This document shows positions 18,781-32,400 of a stretch of 64,000 nucleotides of DNA, piece by piece. Within the stretch, counting starts at the first letter, position 1. Each line of letters begins with the position of its first letter. A program made the position numbers and the translations under genes. The notes beneath the pieces are model-generated. The model made no database searches. It had not been told where the DNA came from and saw only the letters and a program-made list of their open reading frames with translations. This stretch comes from Symsagittifera roscoffensis (taxonomy: Eukaryota; Xenacoelomorpha; Acoela; Convolutidae). The stretch spans positions 65,385,277-65,449,276 of the forward strand of contig NC_087066.1 of assembly GCF_963678635.1 (NCBI RefSeq), in the 5' to 3' direction.

Positions 18781-20880
18781 GAAAAAAGAGCATCAATTGA
18801 AAGACCACCTACTACCATATGTGCCTGCATACTCCCCTAGAGTCTCTTTTCACTTCACAACTCTGACTACAGCCTTCATACACCACAAAAATTTTGAAAA
18901 GTCCAAGTTTTGAAATCACAATCTTCTTGACGCATCAGTAGAGCTAATTCATTCAATAACAAACACACACCTTCAGCTTTAACTGCGCCCCGAGGTGTTT
19001 TTTAATCAAAATATATGGCAATTTTTATTCACTATGTTTTTTCTCTATTATTAAATTTTTTTCGACTTCTGTTTTTATGTCTGTTGTATCACAAAGGGCA
19101 CGAAGCTCTGCTTCGCTTCTTTGTTGGAATCTTTTTATTTTTTCTCAGAAACTTCTATTGTTTTTCAAAAAAGACAGTATCAATTGAAAGACCACCTACC
19201 CCCATGTGTGCCTGCATAGGCCCCTACAGTCTCTTTTTACTTAACCACTCTGACTACAGCTTTCGTGGGGAATACTCGACTCATATTTTTGATTTTTTTT
19301 TCATAATCTCAAAAGCTATACGTCTCAAATCTGGATTTTTGGTTTCAATAAAAAAAATGGTTTTGAAAGACTCCCTGCATTAGTGGCTAGTCAAATTTTT
19401 GATTTTAAACCGTTTTTTAGAACTTTTGAACTTTTTTTTTTATAAATTACACAATTAAATCTGAGATAAAAATCTCAATTAAAGTATCCGGTTGCAATAA
19501 TTGTTCCTGTAGAAGCGAGGACTCTTTAATTTTTTGTAATGGAGTTGTATTTTGTGAAATTTTTTATTTCAAAAATTTTAATTTTTTTAAAGAGAAACAA
19601 CTCAAAACTTCGGGAAAAGTCCAAATTTTGAAATCACATTCTTCGTGACGCATCAGTATAGCAAATTCATTCAATAACAAACACGTACTTTCAGTTTTAA
19701 CTGGGCCCTAGATGTTTTTAAATCAAAATATTTTGATTAACTTTGATTAATTTTGATTAACTTTGTTTTTTTTCAACAATAAAATTTTTTCGACTTATGT
19801 TTTTATGTTTGTAATGTATCGCAAGGACTTTTCCCAAATTTTTGAGTGTTTTTTTTCTAAAAAAACAAAAGTAACTTTTTTGAAATAATCAATCTTCTCA
19901 ACAAGATAACATTTCTATTACAAAAAATTAAGGAGTCCCCGCTTCTGCAGAAACAATTATCGCAGCGAGATATTTTAATTGAGGTTTTCATCTCAGATTT
20001 ATTTGTGTGATTCATAAGAAGGTAAAACACTGCCAAAAATGATTTAAAAATTAAAATTTGATTAGCCACTTATGCAAGGAGCTTTTCAAAACCGTTTTTT
20101 TATTGAAACCAAAAATCCAGATTTGAGACGTATAGTTTTTTAAGAAAACAAAAAAAACATATATGGGTTGAATATCTCCACGGAGGCTGTAGTCAGAGTG
20201 GTGAAGTGAAAAGAGACTAGGTGCGTATGCAGGCATACATGGGGTAGGTGGTCTTTCAGTTGATTTTGATATCAGTCGAAAATTTTTTAATGTTAAAAAA
20301 AAACAAAGTGAATCCAAATTTTTGTGTATTTTGATTGAAAAACAACTCGGAGCCCATTTAAAGTTGAGGGTACGCGTCCTAATTTATTGTTCTATAACGT
20401 GTGGGTTATCTCAAGGTCGGATATTCGAAACCTACACAGCCGTGATTTTGCTAAATCGAGGCTTGTTTCTTCTATTTTTTTTCATTTGATAGAGCTGGTT
20501 TATGGTCGTGTTCTCGCAAATGTTTGCGAAGCTCAGCTTCGCCTCTGTGTAGACAATTAGTTTTACTTATTTTACTCTGATATTTTGTGCTCTTCTAATT
20601 TATTTTAGTAGAGAAACAACTAAGGTTTTTGGGCAAAGTCCCAATTTTCAAATCACATTTTTCGTGATCAGTAAAGCAAAATCATTCAATGTCAAACACG
20701 TACCTTCAGCTTTAGCTTAGCCCACAGATGTCTTATATCAATATCAAATATATGAACTTTTTTTTCACTTTGTTTTTTTTTTAATATTAAAAATTTTTCG
20801 ACTTCTTTTTTTAATGCTTGTATTGTATTGCAAGTGGTTCAAAGCTCTGCCTCGCCTTTGTTTGGAAAATCTGATGTCAA
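18781..20880. repeat. Cluster of diverged copies of one or two repeat families, some inverted
   Basis: A block containing CAATTGAAAGACCACCTAC and a downstream CTCTGACTACAGC recurs at about 18,795 and 19,180 on the plus strand and inverted at about 20,185-20,270. A second block with GACGCATCAGTA and CATTCAATAACAAACAC recurs near 18,925 and 19,645, with a more diverged copy near 20,665. Short hairpins such as GCGAAGCTCAGCTTCGC (20,527) and CGAAGCTCTGCTTCG (about 19,100) accompany them. No transposase is visible; these look like non-autonomous transposon fragments. Confidence 0.6.
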
Positions 20881-21779
20881 AGGTTTGCTTGGAACAACAA
20901 ATCAAATTGTAAAAAGCCTCTTGGTATTAGTTTTCGATAAAAGTCAAAAAAAGTTTAAAAGCTAGACTACGACAATTTTTAATTTTTTTTCCCACAAAAG
21001 TTACTGCTTTGCAATGTATGCAAAGATTCCAATAAACAGGTTAGGTTTTTCGATTGTACCCATAACCTAATAATTGGTAGGTATTTTGCCAAGAAAAGTC
21101 GAAAAGATTTCAGAAAACGGTGGGTTTCTATCAAAAAACCGAGTTGTAGGAACGTCTGAATAACGGGTTACGCCCTTATTTTTGCAGACTAATGATTTGG
21201 CATCGGGAAAATAAAATTTGAAAAATTTTACCGTCTTTTCAGAATTTTTTCGGAATTAATATCCTGCCAACTCTGAGATAAGTTGTTCAATCAAAATAAC
21301 AGGTTGGGGTTTATCGCCGGCGAAACCAGTACGCCCTAAATTTTTAAAGAAGAATTGTATCCTTCGAAAAAGCGAATACATTAAGCATTGAGTTATTGAT
21401 TGTTTCTTGAAAACTTGTTTTCTTTCGCAAAAACTACCGTGCCAAAGCTGAATTTACGTGTTCAATCAAAGGAACAGGATACAGGAACTTTTCCTGTCAA
21501 AGAGCCGACTCTATAACTTTTGTAGGAAGACTTTTATGGGGAAAAACTATTTGAAAAACTTTAACATTTGCATTTTTTTTGCTTTCTCAAAAACTACTCT
21601 GCCAAATCTGAAAATTCGAAATTAATCGAAAAAACAGGTTTTTGGAAATTTTCTTGTATACGTACGTCGTCGACTCCGATTTCAATCAAAAGAACAGTCT
21701 GTGGGAATTTTCCCCGCAAAATCAGTTACGCCCAAAGATTTTTTCAGCAGTTAATGGAAATCCTCCGAGACAGTGAATA

Positions 21780-24700
21780 GAAAAAGGGAATAAAGACCTT
21801 CCGCCTATCTTGTGAAGAAATGTTTCGATTGTCGCAAGCTGAACTTGCCTCATTACTGACGAATACAAATTTCTAGGTTCCATTCCTTTTGATTTAGATG
21901 TAGCGCAGTCGCCTTGGCAACCAAGGGTCCCATTCTGTATGATTGTCTGCTAATTCTGTGTAGGCATATTAGGAAAAACCATGAAGTTTTTTATTGTTTG
22001 AACATTTCTGAGCATAATTCACAATCATCCCCCATTTTTTTATTTTGTCAATTAAAAAACTTGGGTTTTGGTCATTTTTTAAAATCTTTTCCCCATTGAA
22101 ATACTTTTAGCTTGTGTTTATTGGCATACCCAACTTCTTTTCTTTTGTTTGAAAGGCGAAAAATGAACAGTAAATTTGAATATATTTCAAGTTGGTTGTC
22201 GTTCAAAACTTAATTTTTTGGTAGTCTTATTACGACACTGAATGGGCGTCTACCCACGTGATGTCGGCTTAGAGACCGATCGCTTAACACTAAAAGCTTT
22301 TGTTTTGCTGGTGGTTTTGTTCCTCGGATTTTTTATTTCTGAAAACCGATGTTTTTTGTAAAGACTTGGCTCATGAAGTGTCTCTGCAAAAGTCGTTGAA
22401 TATCAAATTTTGAAAGGCTGCTACCAACTAACAATGTTTTTGTAACTAACCAGAATCAGTTTTGTAGAAAAAAGTTATGCATTTAGGAAACGTCATGGTT
22501 GCGCCAAGTTTGAAGTAAATGTTGATCAATAGAATGTACATGGCGCAAAACGTTTCCCTGCATCGAGGGTTGCATTTTTCGTTTTCGAAAGTTTTTTTTT
22601 CATTTGGAAAGCTTTTTACGTTAAGTAAAACCTACCCTGCCAAATCTGACGTTAATTAAATTGAAAGACTGTTCTGTGAGAATGTCCTCTACTTCAGGTG
22701 CTTATCCGTTTTTTAACTAGAGAATCTACTAGAGTTTTAATTGAAGCCCAATTTTTAACAATAAATTCGTTAACTTAACCCGAAGCTTAAATCATTCATG
22801 CTTTTTGATGAAGGTTTATAAATCAACATATAAAATTACGTCAATCCATGCTGGCTTCTGATCAGCAGTGGATGGTTTCAGCTGTTACTTTAATGGTTTG
22901 GAGGCAATAACTTTTTCTCGTGCTTTTGTTTGTTTCGAAAGGGAAGGGTCGTTAAGTCTTTTTGTCTTAAAAATTTACAGATACGTTTTCTGCATGACAA
23001 CACTTTCTTTTCGGCTTTCCAAACTTTGACTTAAAATTCGGTTCTGAAAAAAAATGCCAGATATTTTTTCAGGCAGTAAGAGGAAGTCCTCCGAGACAGA
23101 CGGAAATTCTTCCGTCTCTTTTTCTCTCACTATCTTGTAATGAAATGTTTTTTGCTTCATTAGTGAAGAATACAAATTTCCAGGTTCCATTCAACTTGGT
23201 TTTGGTGTAACTCAGTTTCCCTTGCATCCAAGGAGCTCATTCTGTGTGAATGTCTTCTGATTCTGTGTATGCGTATTAGGGAAAGCATGGAGTTTTTTTT
23301 ATAAACAGTCAGAGTATAGTTCACGATCATCATTCACTCTACTATTTTGAAAACTAAAGTAATATGGGTTTGGGATAATTTTCCTAATCCACTCCCTCAT
23401 TAAAATAAATTCAGCTTGGGTTTATTGGCATAGTCAACATCTTTTATAATATATGAAAGGCGAAAAATGAATAGTAAATTTGAATATATTTCAAGTTGGT
23501 TGTCGTTCAAAAGTTTTTTGGTAATTTTATTTTTGATAGTTTTTCTTGGTAGTTTTCTTACGACATTTGTTCTCCACTGAATGGGCGTCTACCCACGTGT
23601 TGTTGGCTTAACGAATTTTCGTGTAATAATAAAAGTTTGTATTTGCTGCTGGGGAAAATACAGGTTTTCGCAATTTTTTGTATACGTATGTCCACGCCTC
23701 CGGTTTCAATCAAAAGAACAGTCTGTGGGAACTTTCCCTGTAGAGGCAGTATCGCGCAAATATTTTTTCATGCAGTAAATGGAAATCATCTGAGACACTG
23801 AATAAAAAAATGGACGAAAGTGTTTCACCTATCTTGTAATGAAAGGTTTCGATTGTCGCAAGCGGAACTTGCCTCAATACTGAAGAATACAAATTTCCGG
23901 GTTCCAATCCCTTTGTTTTAGATTTAACGCAGTTTCCTTTGCAACCAAGAGTTTCATTCTGTGCTATTGTCTGCTTATTCTGTGTAGGCATATTTGACAA
24001 AAAACGATATTTTTTTTTCATTTGAACAGTTCTGAGCATAATTCACAATCATCCCCCATTTTGTTAATTTGTCAGGTAAGTAACTTGGGTTTGGTTATTT
24101 TTTGAAAATCTATTCCCCGTTAAAATAGTTTTAGCTTGTGTTTATTGGCATAGTTTACTTCTTTTTTTGCTTAAAGGCAAAAAATGAATCGTAAAGTTAA
24201 TTATATTTCCAGCTGGTTGTTGTTCAAAACTTAATTTTTTGGTAGTTTCATTGCGGCCTTTTTTCCCCACTGAATGGGCGTCTTCGAACGTTTTGTCGGC
24301 TTAGAGACCGTTTGCTGAATATTAAAAGCTTTTGTTTTGCTTGCTGGTGGTTGTGTTTTCAGTTTTTTTCTGAATGCCGATGATTTTTGTAAGGACTTGG
24401 CTTCTGATATGTCTTTTTTTGAAAGTCGCTGATTACTAAACTTTGAATTGCTACTACCAACCAACAAATTTTTTGTGACTAACCAGAACCAGTTTGTAGA
24501 CAAATTTTATGCAGTAAATTTTTTCATGCAGTAAGAGGAAGTCCTCCGAGCCAGACGGAAATTCTTCCGTCTCTTTTTTTTCTCACTATCTTGTAATGAA
24601 ATGCTTTGATTGTGGCAAGTGAATTTGCCTCATTACTGAAAAATACAAACTTTCAGGTTCAATTCCTCTTGGTTTTGATGTAACGCAGTTGCACTTGCAT

Positions 24701-25110
24701 CCCAGTGTCTCAATCTGAGTGATTGTCTTCTGATTCTGTGTATGCGCATTAGGCAAAGCATGGAGTTTTTCATTTTAACAGTTTGATTATAGTTCACGAT
24801 CATCACTTTTTCTGTTATTTTGTCAAAAAAATAAGATGGTTTTGGTTATTGTTTTAAAATCCACTCCCCCATTAGAATAAATTCAGCTTGTGTTTATTGG
24901 GATAGTCAACTTCTTTTTTTTGTTTGAAAGACGAAAAATGATTATTAGTTTTAATTAATTTTCTAGTTGATTGTCGTTTAAAACTTAATTTTTGGTTAGC
25001 TTCATTACGGCATTTGTTTTTGACTGATTGGGCGTCTAACCATGTGTTGTCGGCTTAAAGACCGTTTGCTTATTACTAAAAACTTTTGTTTTTCTGGTGG
25101 TTTTCTTCCT
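21780..25110 (+). repeat. Four diverged direct copies of a ~0.7-kb repeat with a tRNA-like segment
   Basis: Copies can be followed by GGGCGTCT-containing blocks at about 22,243, 23,582, 24,274 and 25,030, and by ATTCTGTGTA(G/T)GC blocks at about 21,955, 23,260, 23,975 and 24,735. Each copy also has a segment in which a G(T/G)CGCAAGC- or TGGCAAGTG-like A-box and a GGTTC(C/A)A(T/A)TCC B-box are about 44 nt apart (about 21,830, 23,145 partial, 23,855, 24,612), resembling a tRNA-derived head. Copies differ by many substitutions and indels, so the array is old. No protein coding is visible; 20,881-21,779 just upstream is similar unassigned AT-rich DNA. Confidence 0.55.
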
Positions 25111-25737
25111 CTGCTTTTTTTCTGAATATGAAAATTTTTAAATTTCCCGTCTTTTTCAAAAGTCGCCTATTACCTTTTTTTCAAATACTGCTACGAACCA
25201 GCAAAGCTTTTCCCGTGTCAGTTTCAAACTAACATTCCATCCATGAACATTGAAAATCAATGGTTATTTCATATATGATGCAGATCAGATACGTGTCTAC
25301 TTTTTGAGTGCGCATTTGAAATACACATTTGCTGCAATTATGGCGTACTGGCCATGTGCATGTCTTAGCAGGTGTAAACATCTCAGATCTGGACCAGACA
25401 TGTGCAGGCATGTATTATTTCCGGCCAGACATGATTCAGAGATGGACCAGAAGTGTTCAGATATGTCTTCAAATGTGTGAATGCATGGTAAGGCATGCCG
25501 AAACACTTTTTTTTCTGACGCTAAAATTGCAAAACAAAGAGAAGTCAGTTAAATTATCTTGAATTCAGGAAGGCAAAAAGTGAAAATTGTATCTAAACAT
25601 AGCGAGTTACAAATGAAAAACAACTAAATAATCGAGTGGCTTCACTTATTTTTATATTTAAAATAAGCTACTGCAATGTTCAAATAAAAAATACGCGAAG
25701 AGTATTGTTAATTTTTTTTTTCTGTTTTGCACCATAG

Positions 25738-25997
25738 TGTATTGCACAAATGGAAATGGAAAGAAATATGGCACCAACTTTTTTGTTTTCAATTTTACAT
25801 TTCGTCTATTTTTTTCCCGCAAGTTTTGTGGCTATCCATTCGACTTTGGTATTAATCTAGCAATCGATAATCTTTTCCAGCAATTTGCATATACTTATCC
25901 ATTACTTTATACCCGTTTATTTGACGATTCAAAGGACCGATATTCTGATCTTTGTAATCTACAAAAAAAAGATAAAATGAAAGTGGGACACGGTTGA
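25738..25997 (+). CDS. Candidate terminal coding exon, unknown protein
   Basis: A polypyrimidine tract and acceptor at 25,736-25,737 are followed by an open frame (phase-1 entry) of about 86 codons to TGA. The translation has a mixed, protein-like composition in its second half (CGYPFDFGINLAIDN, then LFDDSKDRYSDLCNLQ), unlike nearby AT-noise. No family recognised, no poly(A) signal close by. It could be a decayed exon. An alternative acceptor at about 25,822 would remove a T-rich middle part. Confidence 0.25.
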
Positions 25998-27109
25998 ATA
26001 CTTCCTAAGACTCGACTCCTCGGGCGCTCAACCCCCTAGCCCCCAAAGGGTCCTCCATTAAGCACTACTTTCTGATATCCGTTTTTGGCCGACCGACTCT
26101 ATAACTTCACTAAAGGCTCCTTTGGCGCCAACATGTGGTAATTGTGAGGGGTTGTGGCCAAACAATCGCACTTTCCCCTCAAAACGCAACTATTTTGGTC
26201 ATTTCTGGCCTGCTTGTCATTTTTCAAGCAAAGTGAGGTTTTTTAGTGTTTTGAGAGAACTCGCAAAATCAATTTAATCAACCCGAAAAAATGAGCGACA
26301 ATTTTGTTTCGGAAATTCCCCAACAATCAAAAAAATTCCAGCTTCACCCTCGTTTCTACAACCGGTGAATACCAAAAATAATTAAAATTGAGTAATTTTG
26401 CGATTAGTTAGTGCTATCAAATCAGTTACTTGACTTTTTTTTAGAAATTTTTTTATGCCTTCGTTTCTAGCTCTAATCATATTGTCATATTGATTCAACA
26501 GAATACTATTGTTAGCTGGTCTACAGTGTAACTAGTTCTGCACTATTCCGACATTTTTAAAACATTCTTATGTTTCAAATTCTTTTGCTCGAAATTTTAG
26601 CTGAAGCAGAAAACTTCAAAGTTTTTGTCCAATGATTGAATGGTTTTCTACCCCACTTCTTGCGCCATTAGTTTTTGCGCCAAAATCTGTCTCGTCAATT
26701 TTAAAATAGTGCTAATTATTGTTTATAGCGTTTTTTTTTTCAGCTTAAAATTCTTTACGAACACAAACTTGGTTGGAAGTTATAAGATTTCTAAAAAAGT
26801 TTTGTTATTATGAATATATGAAAAATATGTTGACTTTTTATGTATAACTTGACTTGCTGATATCTGCATTAGATGCTTTTACTTTAGCAGAATATTTGCT
26901 TGAGTTTTTCTTTTTCTGTACTGCAAGTGATGCAAAGTTCTAATTGATCTCTACGTTATTGACTTCCACCTCTTTCGAATTTCCAGTGAGGTTTTATTTA
27001 TTTTTATTGAAAGTTATAATTGACTACAGGGGCACTAGTTTCAACGAATTCTGTGTGAATTTACATTTTTTGAAAAAAATTTATTGACCTTTGCTGTATT
27101 TTGAGCTCT
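25998..27109. other. No gene recognised
   Basis: AT-rich DNA with a slightly GC-richer patch at 26,000-26,170 that shares a CCGACTCTATAACTT motif with 21,506, implying another dispersed repeat. Nothing else supported. Confidence 0.4.
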
Positions 27110-28157
27110 ATGATTTCAGTGACTTTTTTTTGGTTAACACGATTTTTTGTTTGAATACAGGGTTCTCGCGCTGCAAAAATTGATTATTAATTTGATCGGC
27201 ATAGTTTGATCGGCAATAAATTTTCTGTTTATATATTTGAATTAGAATTTTCATCTGAAATGAAAACTGCTGAAAAATTGTCGAAGTCGAGTTTAAAATT
27301 GTCGAAAATTGTTTGAACTTTGCTTTATTTTGATTAATTTCATTTCAGTGACGTGTGTTTGATTGCCACGTTTTGTTGTTTTAATACCTGGTTCTCATAT
27401 TGTCAAAAATTTGTTTTCATTTCTACAAACTTGATTGGCAAATAGTTTTCTGTACATATATTTGAGTTAGAATTTTCATCTGAAATGAAATCTGCTAAAA
27501 AATTGTCGAAGTTTAGGTTAAAATTGTCGAAAATTGTTTAAATTTCTCTATATTTTGATTAATTTCATTTCAGTGACGTGTGTTTGATTGCCACGCTTTG
27601 TTGTTTTAATACCTGGTTCTCATATTGCCAAAAATTTGTTTTCATTTCCTCAAAGTTTGATTGGCAAATAGTTTTCTGTACATATATTTGAATTAGAATT
27701 TTCATCTGAAATGAAAACTGCTGAAAAATTGTCGAAGTCGAGGTTAAAATTGTCGAAAATTGTTTGAACTTTGCTTTATTTTGATTTATTTCATTTCAGT
27801 GACGTGTGTTTGATTGCCACGTTTTGTTGTTTTAACATCTGGTTCTCATATTGTCAAAAATTTGTTTTCATTTCTACAAAGTTTGATTAGCAAATAGTTT
27901 TTTGTACATATATTTGAGTTAAAATTTTCATCTGAAATGAAAACTACTGAAAAATTGTCGAAGTTGGGACCAAAATTGTCGAAAACTGTTTGAATTTCGC
28001 TATATTTTGATTAATTTCATTTTAGTGACGTGTGTTTGATTGCCATGTTTTGTTGTTTTAATACCTGGTTCTCATATTGTCAAAAATTTGTTTTCATTTC
28101 TACAAAGTTCGATTGGCAAATAATTTTCTGTACATATATTTGAGTTAGAATTTTTAC
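27110..28157 (+). repeat. Tandem satellite, ~225-bp unit, about 4.5 copies
   Basis: The block CAGTGACGTGTGTTTGATTG recurs near 27,346, 27,571, 27,797 and 28,021, giving a period of about 225 bp, with a more diverged copy starting near 27,116. Units also share CTGGTTCTCATATTG, CATATATTTGA and AAATTGTCGAA blocks. The array ends at about 28,157 where sequence changes. Confidence 0.85.
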
Positions 28158-28240
28158 CTCTCTGCTTCGTTTCGAAAGCCCCATTTTTTCTCATACAGAA
28201 CTTAATTTTAAATTACGAATCCATCTATTTTCTAATGCAG

Positions 28241-28469
28241 TTTGCATAACATAGTGCAAGAAGTTTCCCGTTGTCGATTAATTATCACTGACTGTTCTGA
28301 AAACACATATATAGGTGGTGTTGATATTTTTGGTGTTTTGTACGAAAAAGTGTTAAAAATTGTTAACAATCAAGTTTTTTCAAGCAATTTGACTTTTGAT
28401 TTCTTTGGAGTAATTCAAAAGCAGTGGCTTGAAGAAATGTTAGTTACGCTCTCCAGTTACTATAATTAA
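28241..28469 (+). CDS. Candidate coding exon, unknown protein
   Basis: An acceptor-like TAATGCAG ends at 28,240 and is followed by an open frame (phase-2 entry) to TAA at 28,467-28,469. About 75 residues with balanced composition, including RLIITDCSENTYIGG and GVIQKQWLEEML, look more protein-like than the surrounding frames. I do not recognise the family and see no neighbouring exon or poly(A) signal. May be an exon remnant or chance. Confidence 0.22.
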
Positions 28470-29473
28470 AATGGCCCGATGAAACTTGAGCGACTTTATT
28501 ATTCGAAATTGGATTTATTTTTTAAAATTCCAAGTGGAACGAAAAAAAATATCTTTCGATCAAAGTTTCTCAATTTCGGGTTGATTTTTTTGTTATCTCA
28601 TGGCTAAATTTATGAGTAATACCCGCAATATAACTTATTCAAAACACTTTCCTTCAATCTGTGGTGCTGTTTTGACTTAAGATGAAACTGCTTGAGCTCC
28701 TTTTCCGCCACCTCACACTACTATCAAGTTTATTGTCGAATTGCAGGTGGGGGAAAAAGAAAAAGAGCCCATTGCTTCAGTCTAAGTCGCGCAATTTTGG
28801 ATTCAAATTTGTGGTAAATTTCACAGACGAGCATTTTTTCCTGCATGAATTTTCAAAAAAAAAGGTTTTCATGAGAAGCACTCATAGCTGCCCGTTTTTT
28901 TTCTGATACAAGATTGGGTAGCTAACTGAAATCAGCAAGGTATATGGGCCAGATGAAGCATAATCTAGAGGTCTATGGTATGAAATCTATTGTCACCCAT
29001 TTCTTTTTTTAAAACAATTTTGAATGTTTTTGAAGCTCCTGTTTGTTTCAAGCCATCTTGAAATTTCTGTCATTTCTAAGCCCTCACTTGTCGTTATGTT
29101 CTGGGGCTTGCTTTGCTGCAATATTCTTAATTTATCTCCTTAAGTTACAAAGTCTTTTTCAACTTCAGTGTAGACTAAGTTTTCAATTTTTTAAAGTTTA
29201 TACTCTGTTAAGGTTACGTCTTCTAAGAACTTGTATGCGTTGCTTTTAATAATTTTTTTCTATGAAACTGAAATAAACGGATGGAAGCTATATATAAAGG
29301 CTTCACTATGTCATGGCAAATTTTCAGGCGCTATTAAATTTTGCTATTGTTTTTCTATGTTTTATGCTGAGACAATGTATATTTATGCAGTGTCTATGAG
29401 TGCTATGAAAACTGCTTCAATGATCGGAAGACAAAAACTTAAAGACATCTTTTTGTTAAGCGCTAAGTTTGAT
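28470..29473. other. No gene recognised
   Basis: AT-rich DNA. Several short hydrophobic open frames occur between 29,043 and 29,497, but their composition is that of T-rich DNA read at random. Confidence 0.35.
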
Positions 29474-32400
29474 TATATTTATAAGATACGTCGGTAGGGT
29501 CAAAGCAGCTTCGATACAGTTTTTTAACACATGGCTTTTGCTTGATTTGGTTCAATTCTAACAATCTGATATATTTATTGTTCCGATAATTGAAAATGGG
29601 GAAGAACTCGGTAACGGTTGCGCTTTCTTTTTTTTTTCGTTTTCCACACAAAATCAGGTACCACAAAAAATCATCGCAGATGGTCGAGTGATATACCATT
29701 TTAAAGCGTTTTCAGTGGTGATTCGAACCATTTTTGAAACACTCCAAAAAATCACTGCATTGAGAAAAACACTTTTAAGTTTAAATTCCAGCGAATACAG
29801 CGAGCAAGCAGGTTACATTAGCTTATTTATTCTTATTATAAGCCTTGACTCTTTTATTGTCGTGATTTGAAATTTTTGAATTGTTTTCAAATGATTTTTT
29901 GGCTTAGTTTTTCTAGTAACTTTCTTAAAACTGTTGTTCAATTTGCCTACTTGATCGTGATCAACGAGTTTGAATGTATTTCAGTTTTTTGTTCAGCTCC
30001 TTTTATCACACAGAAAGAACTACCTAAATTTGAAATAAAAACTATTTATTTTTAATTCGATGATCCGAATATTCTGAGCTACTTTCGCAGTAACTGACTA
30101 TCTTTTTTTTCTGGCTACTACCAATTTTACCGTATACGTTTTCTCTAGCAACAGCTTTTCGAAGTACAATTATTTTCTGGCAGAAAAAATTTCTCAAAAT
30201 TTGCAGCGTTTCCTTTGAATTTGACTAATTTTTGATGGTATTTTTTATTTTGTGTTCAATGCAACTGATGATCCACTCTACTTCATATATCTTGAAACTG
30301 TTTGATTTTGCGGATTTATTGTTTTTGTAGTTTGTTTTATCTCGATGATTACGTTGTTGCCTACTATTTTGTTTCGGTTGATTTTTTCTTCAGTCATTTT
30401 AATGCTCAATTTAAATCCATTTTCTGTTTTTTTTTGTAATTAATGTCTTATGTTACGTTTCAATTTGTTTGGAAAAAGTTTTTTTTTTGTACCATGGTTT
30501 TTGTAATCTGTTGGATAACAATCAAATCTGTTGTACTGGAATGTTTTCAAGAGTTTCGTCTTTATCAATTTTTGTTTGCAAATTCTTTTTTGAGTTTTTG
30601 ATATGTAATTTTAGTAACTCAAGAGAGATTTTGGTTGAGAGATGGTTGTAGAAGTGTATTACTCAACAGCTTACTTATCATATTTTGAGTTTTTTAAACA
30701 TGAAAAATAATTGAAATGAAGAAGTTTCTATTTACAAATTCTTCTAGTATTGGGTTTTTGCGAAAAGAGTTGGATAGTACCATTCAATTGGTTTTAATTT
30801 TGTTACAGAGTTACTCTAGAGTTTGTAAAAAAAATCAAGTACTGGTTTCGCTATGGCGTTGAAAAGTTTTTCAAAAAAAATTAAAACTTCGTTAATTCTA
30901 TTAATTGTTGACAATTACAGTTGTTTCTTTTTGCTTCAGCTGCTGCGCTTGAAAATTAAAATCTTATGGCCTATTACTCGATAATGAGTCTGCTCATTTG
31001 CTTTACTAGCTCAAAATTTACTAGAAGGCCTATATTTATAAGATACGTCGGTAGGGTCAAAGCAGCTTCGATACAGTTTTTTAACACATGGCTTTTGCTT
31101 GATTTGGTTCAATTCTAACAATCTGATATATTTATTGTTCCGATAATTGAAAATGGGGAAGAACTCGGTAACGGTTGCGCTTTCTTTTTTTTTCGTTTTC
31201 CACACAAAATCAGGTACCACAAAAAATCATCGCAGATGGTCGAGTGATATACCATTTTAAAGCGTTTTCAGTCGAATACAGCGAGCAAGCAGGTTACATT
31301 AGCTTATTTATTCTTATTATAAGCCTTGACAGCTCATTTTTTTCAGTAAAATAAGTTTTTGCATCTTTTATTGTCGTGATTTGAAATTTTTGAATTGTTT
31401 TCAAATGATTTTTTGGCTTAGTTTTTCTAGTAATTTTCTTAAAAATGTTGTTCAATTTGCCTACTTGATCGTGATCAACGAGTTTGAATGTATTTCAGTT
31501 TTTTGTTCAGCTGCTTTTATCACACAGAAAGAACTACCTAAATTTGAAATAAAAACTATTTATTTTTAATTCGATGATCCGAATATTCTGAGCTACTTTC
31601 GCACTAACTGACTATCTTTTTTTTCTGGCTACTACCAATTTTACCGTATACGTTTTCTCTAGCAACAGCTTTTCGAAGTACAATTATTTTCTGGCAGAAA
31701 AAATTTCTCAAAATTTGCAGCGTTTCCTTTGAATTTGACTAATTTTTGATGGTATTTTTTATTTTGTGTTCAATGCAACTGATGATCCACTCTACTTCAT
31801 ATATCTTGAAACTGTTTGATTTTGCGGATTTATTGTTTTTGTAGTTTGTTTTATCTCGATGATTACGTTGTTGCCTACTATTTTGTTTCGGTTGATTTTT
31901 TCTTCAGTCATTTTAATGCTCAATTTAAATCCATTTTCTGTTTTTTTTTGTAATTAATGTCTTATGTTACGTTTCAATTTGTTTGGAAAAAGTTTTTTTT
32001 TGTACCATGGTTTTTGTAATCTGTTGGATAACAATCAAATCTGTTGTACTGGAATGTTTTCAAGAGTTTCGTCTTTATCAATTTTTGTTTGCAAATTCTT
32101 TTTTGAGTTTTTGATATGTAATTTTAGTAACTCAAGAGAGATTTTGGTTGAGAGATGGTTGTAGAAGCGTATTACTCAACAGCTTACTTATCATATTTTG
32201 AGTTTTTTAAACATGAAAAATAATTGAAATGAAGAAGTTTCTATTTACAAATTCTTCTAGTATTGGGTTTTTGCGAAAAGAGTTGGATAGTACCATTCAA
32301 TTGGTTTTAATTTTGTTACAGAGTTACTCTAGAGTTTGTAAAAAAAATCAAGTACTGGTTTCGCTATGGCGTTGAAAAGTTTTTCAAAAAAAATTAAAAC

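Noticed and set aside
25229-25562. Overlapping frames on both strands around GACATGTGC-type motifs
   Set aside because: The region is an imperfect palindromic repeat, which makes both strands open by symmetry; no coding evidence.
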